From: Treponema sp.
Lineage (GTDB): Bacteria; Spirochaetota; Spirochaetia; Treponematales; Breznakiellaceae
Length of the DNA: 5,762 bases
Assembly: GCA_031254175.1 (NCBI GenBank)
Contig: JAIRUY010000102.1
Location: forward strand, 1 to 5,762
Direction of reading: 5' to 3'
Below, in pieces: positions 5,762 to 5,762 of the stretch. The translations under genes and the position numbers were made by a program. The notes beneath the pieces were generated by a model. The model was not told the DNA's origin. It worked only from the letters and a program-made list of their open reading frames with translations, and ran no database searches. Position 1 is the first letter of the stretch; the number at the start of each line of letters is the position of its first letter.

Positions 5762-5762
5762 G

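Noticed and set aside
1..5762. A novel defence or mobile-element system
   Set aside because: All genes except the small zinc-ribbon gene fall into ordinary metabolic, transport or regulatory families. No terminal repeats, integrase, toxin-antitoxin pair or nuclease-like gene is visible.

Overview
This is most likely a chromosomal window from an AT-rich bacterium with ordinary metabolic genes. A spirochaete close to Treponema is my best guess. It rests on the lengthened ribose-phosphate pyrophosphokinase, the general look of the methyltransferase and base composition, so it is a similarity impression from memory, not a database result. I see no prophage, insertion sequence, CRISPR array, tRNA or rRNA.

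Layout, left to right. The first 38 bases hold the start of a probable ABC ATPase gene on the minus strand, directly downstream of an EcfT-type transmembrane subunit gene (54-824, minus). Together they look like part of an energy-coupling factor (ECF) vitamin or metal importer. A 100-base AT-rich region separates ecfT from a divergent small gene (925-1275, plus). That gene encodes a very basic protein with a zinc ribbon and a histone H1-like Lys/Ala/Pro tail. It converges on a minus-strand block, with a weak hairpin and flanking A and T runs between them.

The minus-strand block reads, in transcription order: the C-terminus of a probable LuxR-type regulator (5761-5660), a class I SAM-dependent methyltransferase (5640-4852), glycerol kinase glpK (4800-3316), a divergent, enlarged PRPP synthetase (3265-1988) and a HAD phosphatase resembling pyrimidine 5'-nucleotidases (1991-1341). 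The last two overlap by 4 bases (ATGA) and are probably translationally coupled. glpK and the PRPP synthetase gene each appear to have their own sigma70-like promoter very close to the start codon.

The main anomaly is in glpK. The frame is intact from a normal N-terminus to a normal C-terminus (494 codons before the stop), but codon 41 is TAA, inside the conserved YPK-x-GWVEHD segment. The gene is therefore a very recent pseudogene, a reversible on/off variant, a recoded gene or an assembly error. Other points worth checking are promoters that predict leaderless or nearly leaderless mRNAs for glpK and prs, the altered PRPP loop of the Prs protein, and the nucleoid-protein-like tail of the zinc-ribbon protein. 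I found no convincing new multi-gene system here.
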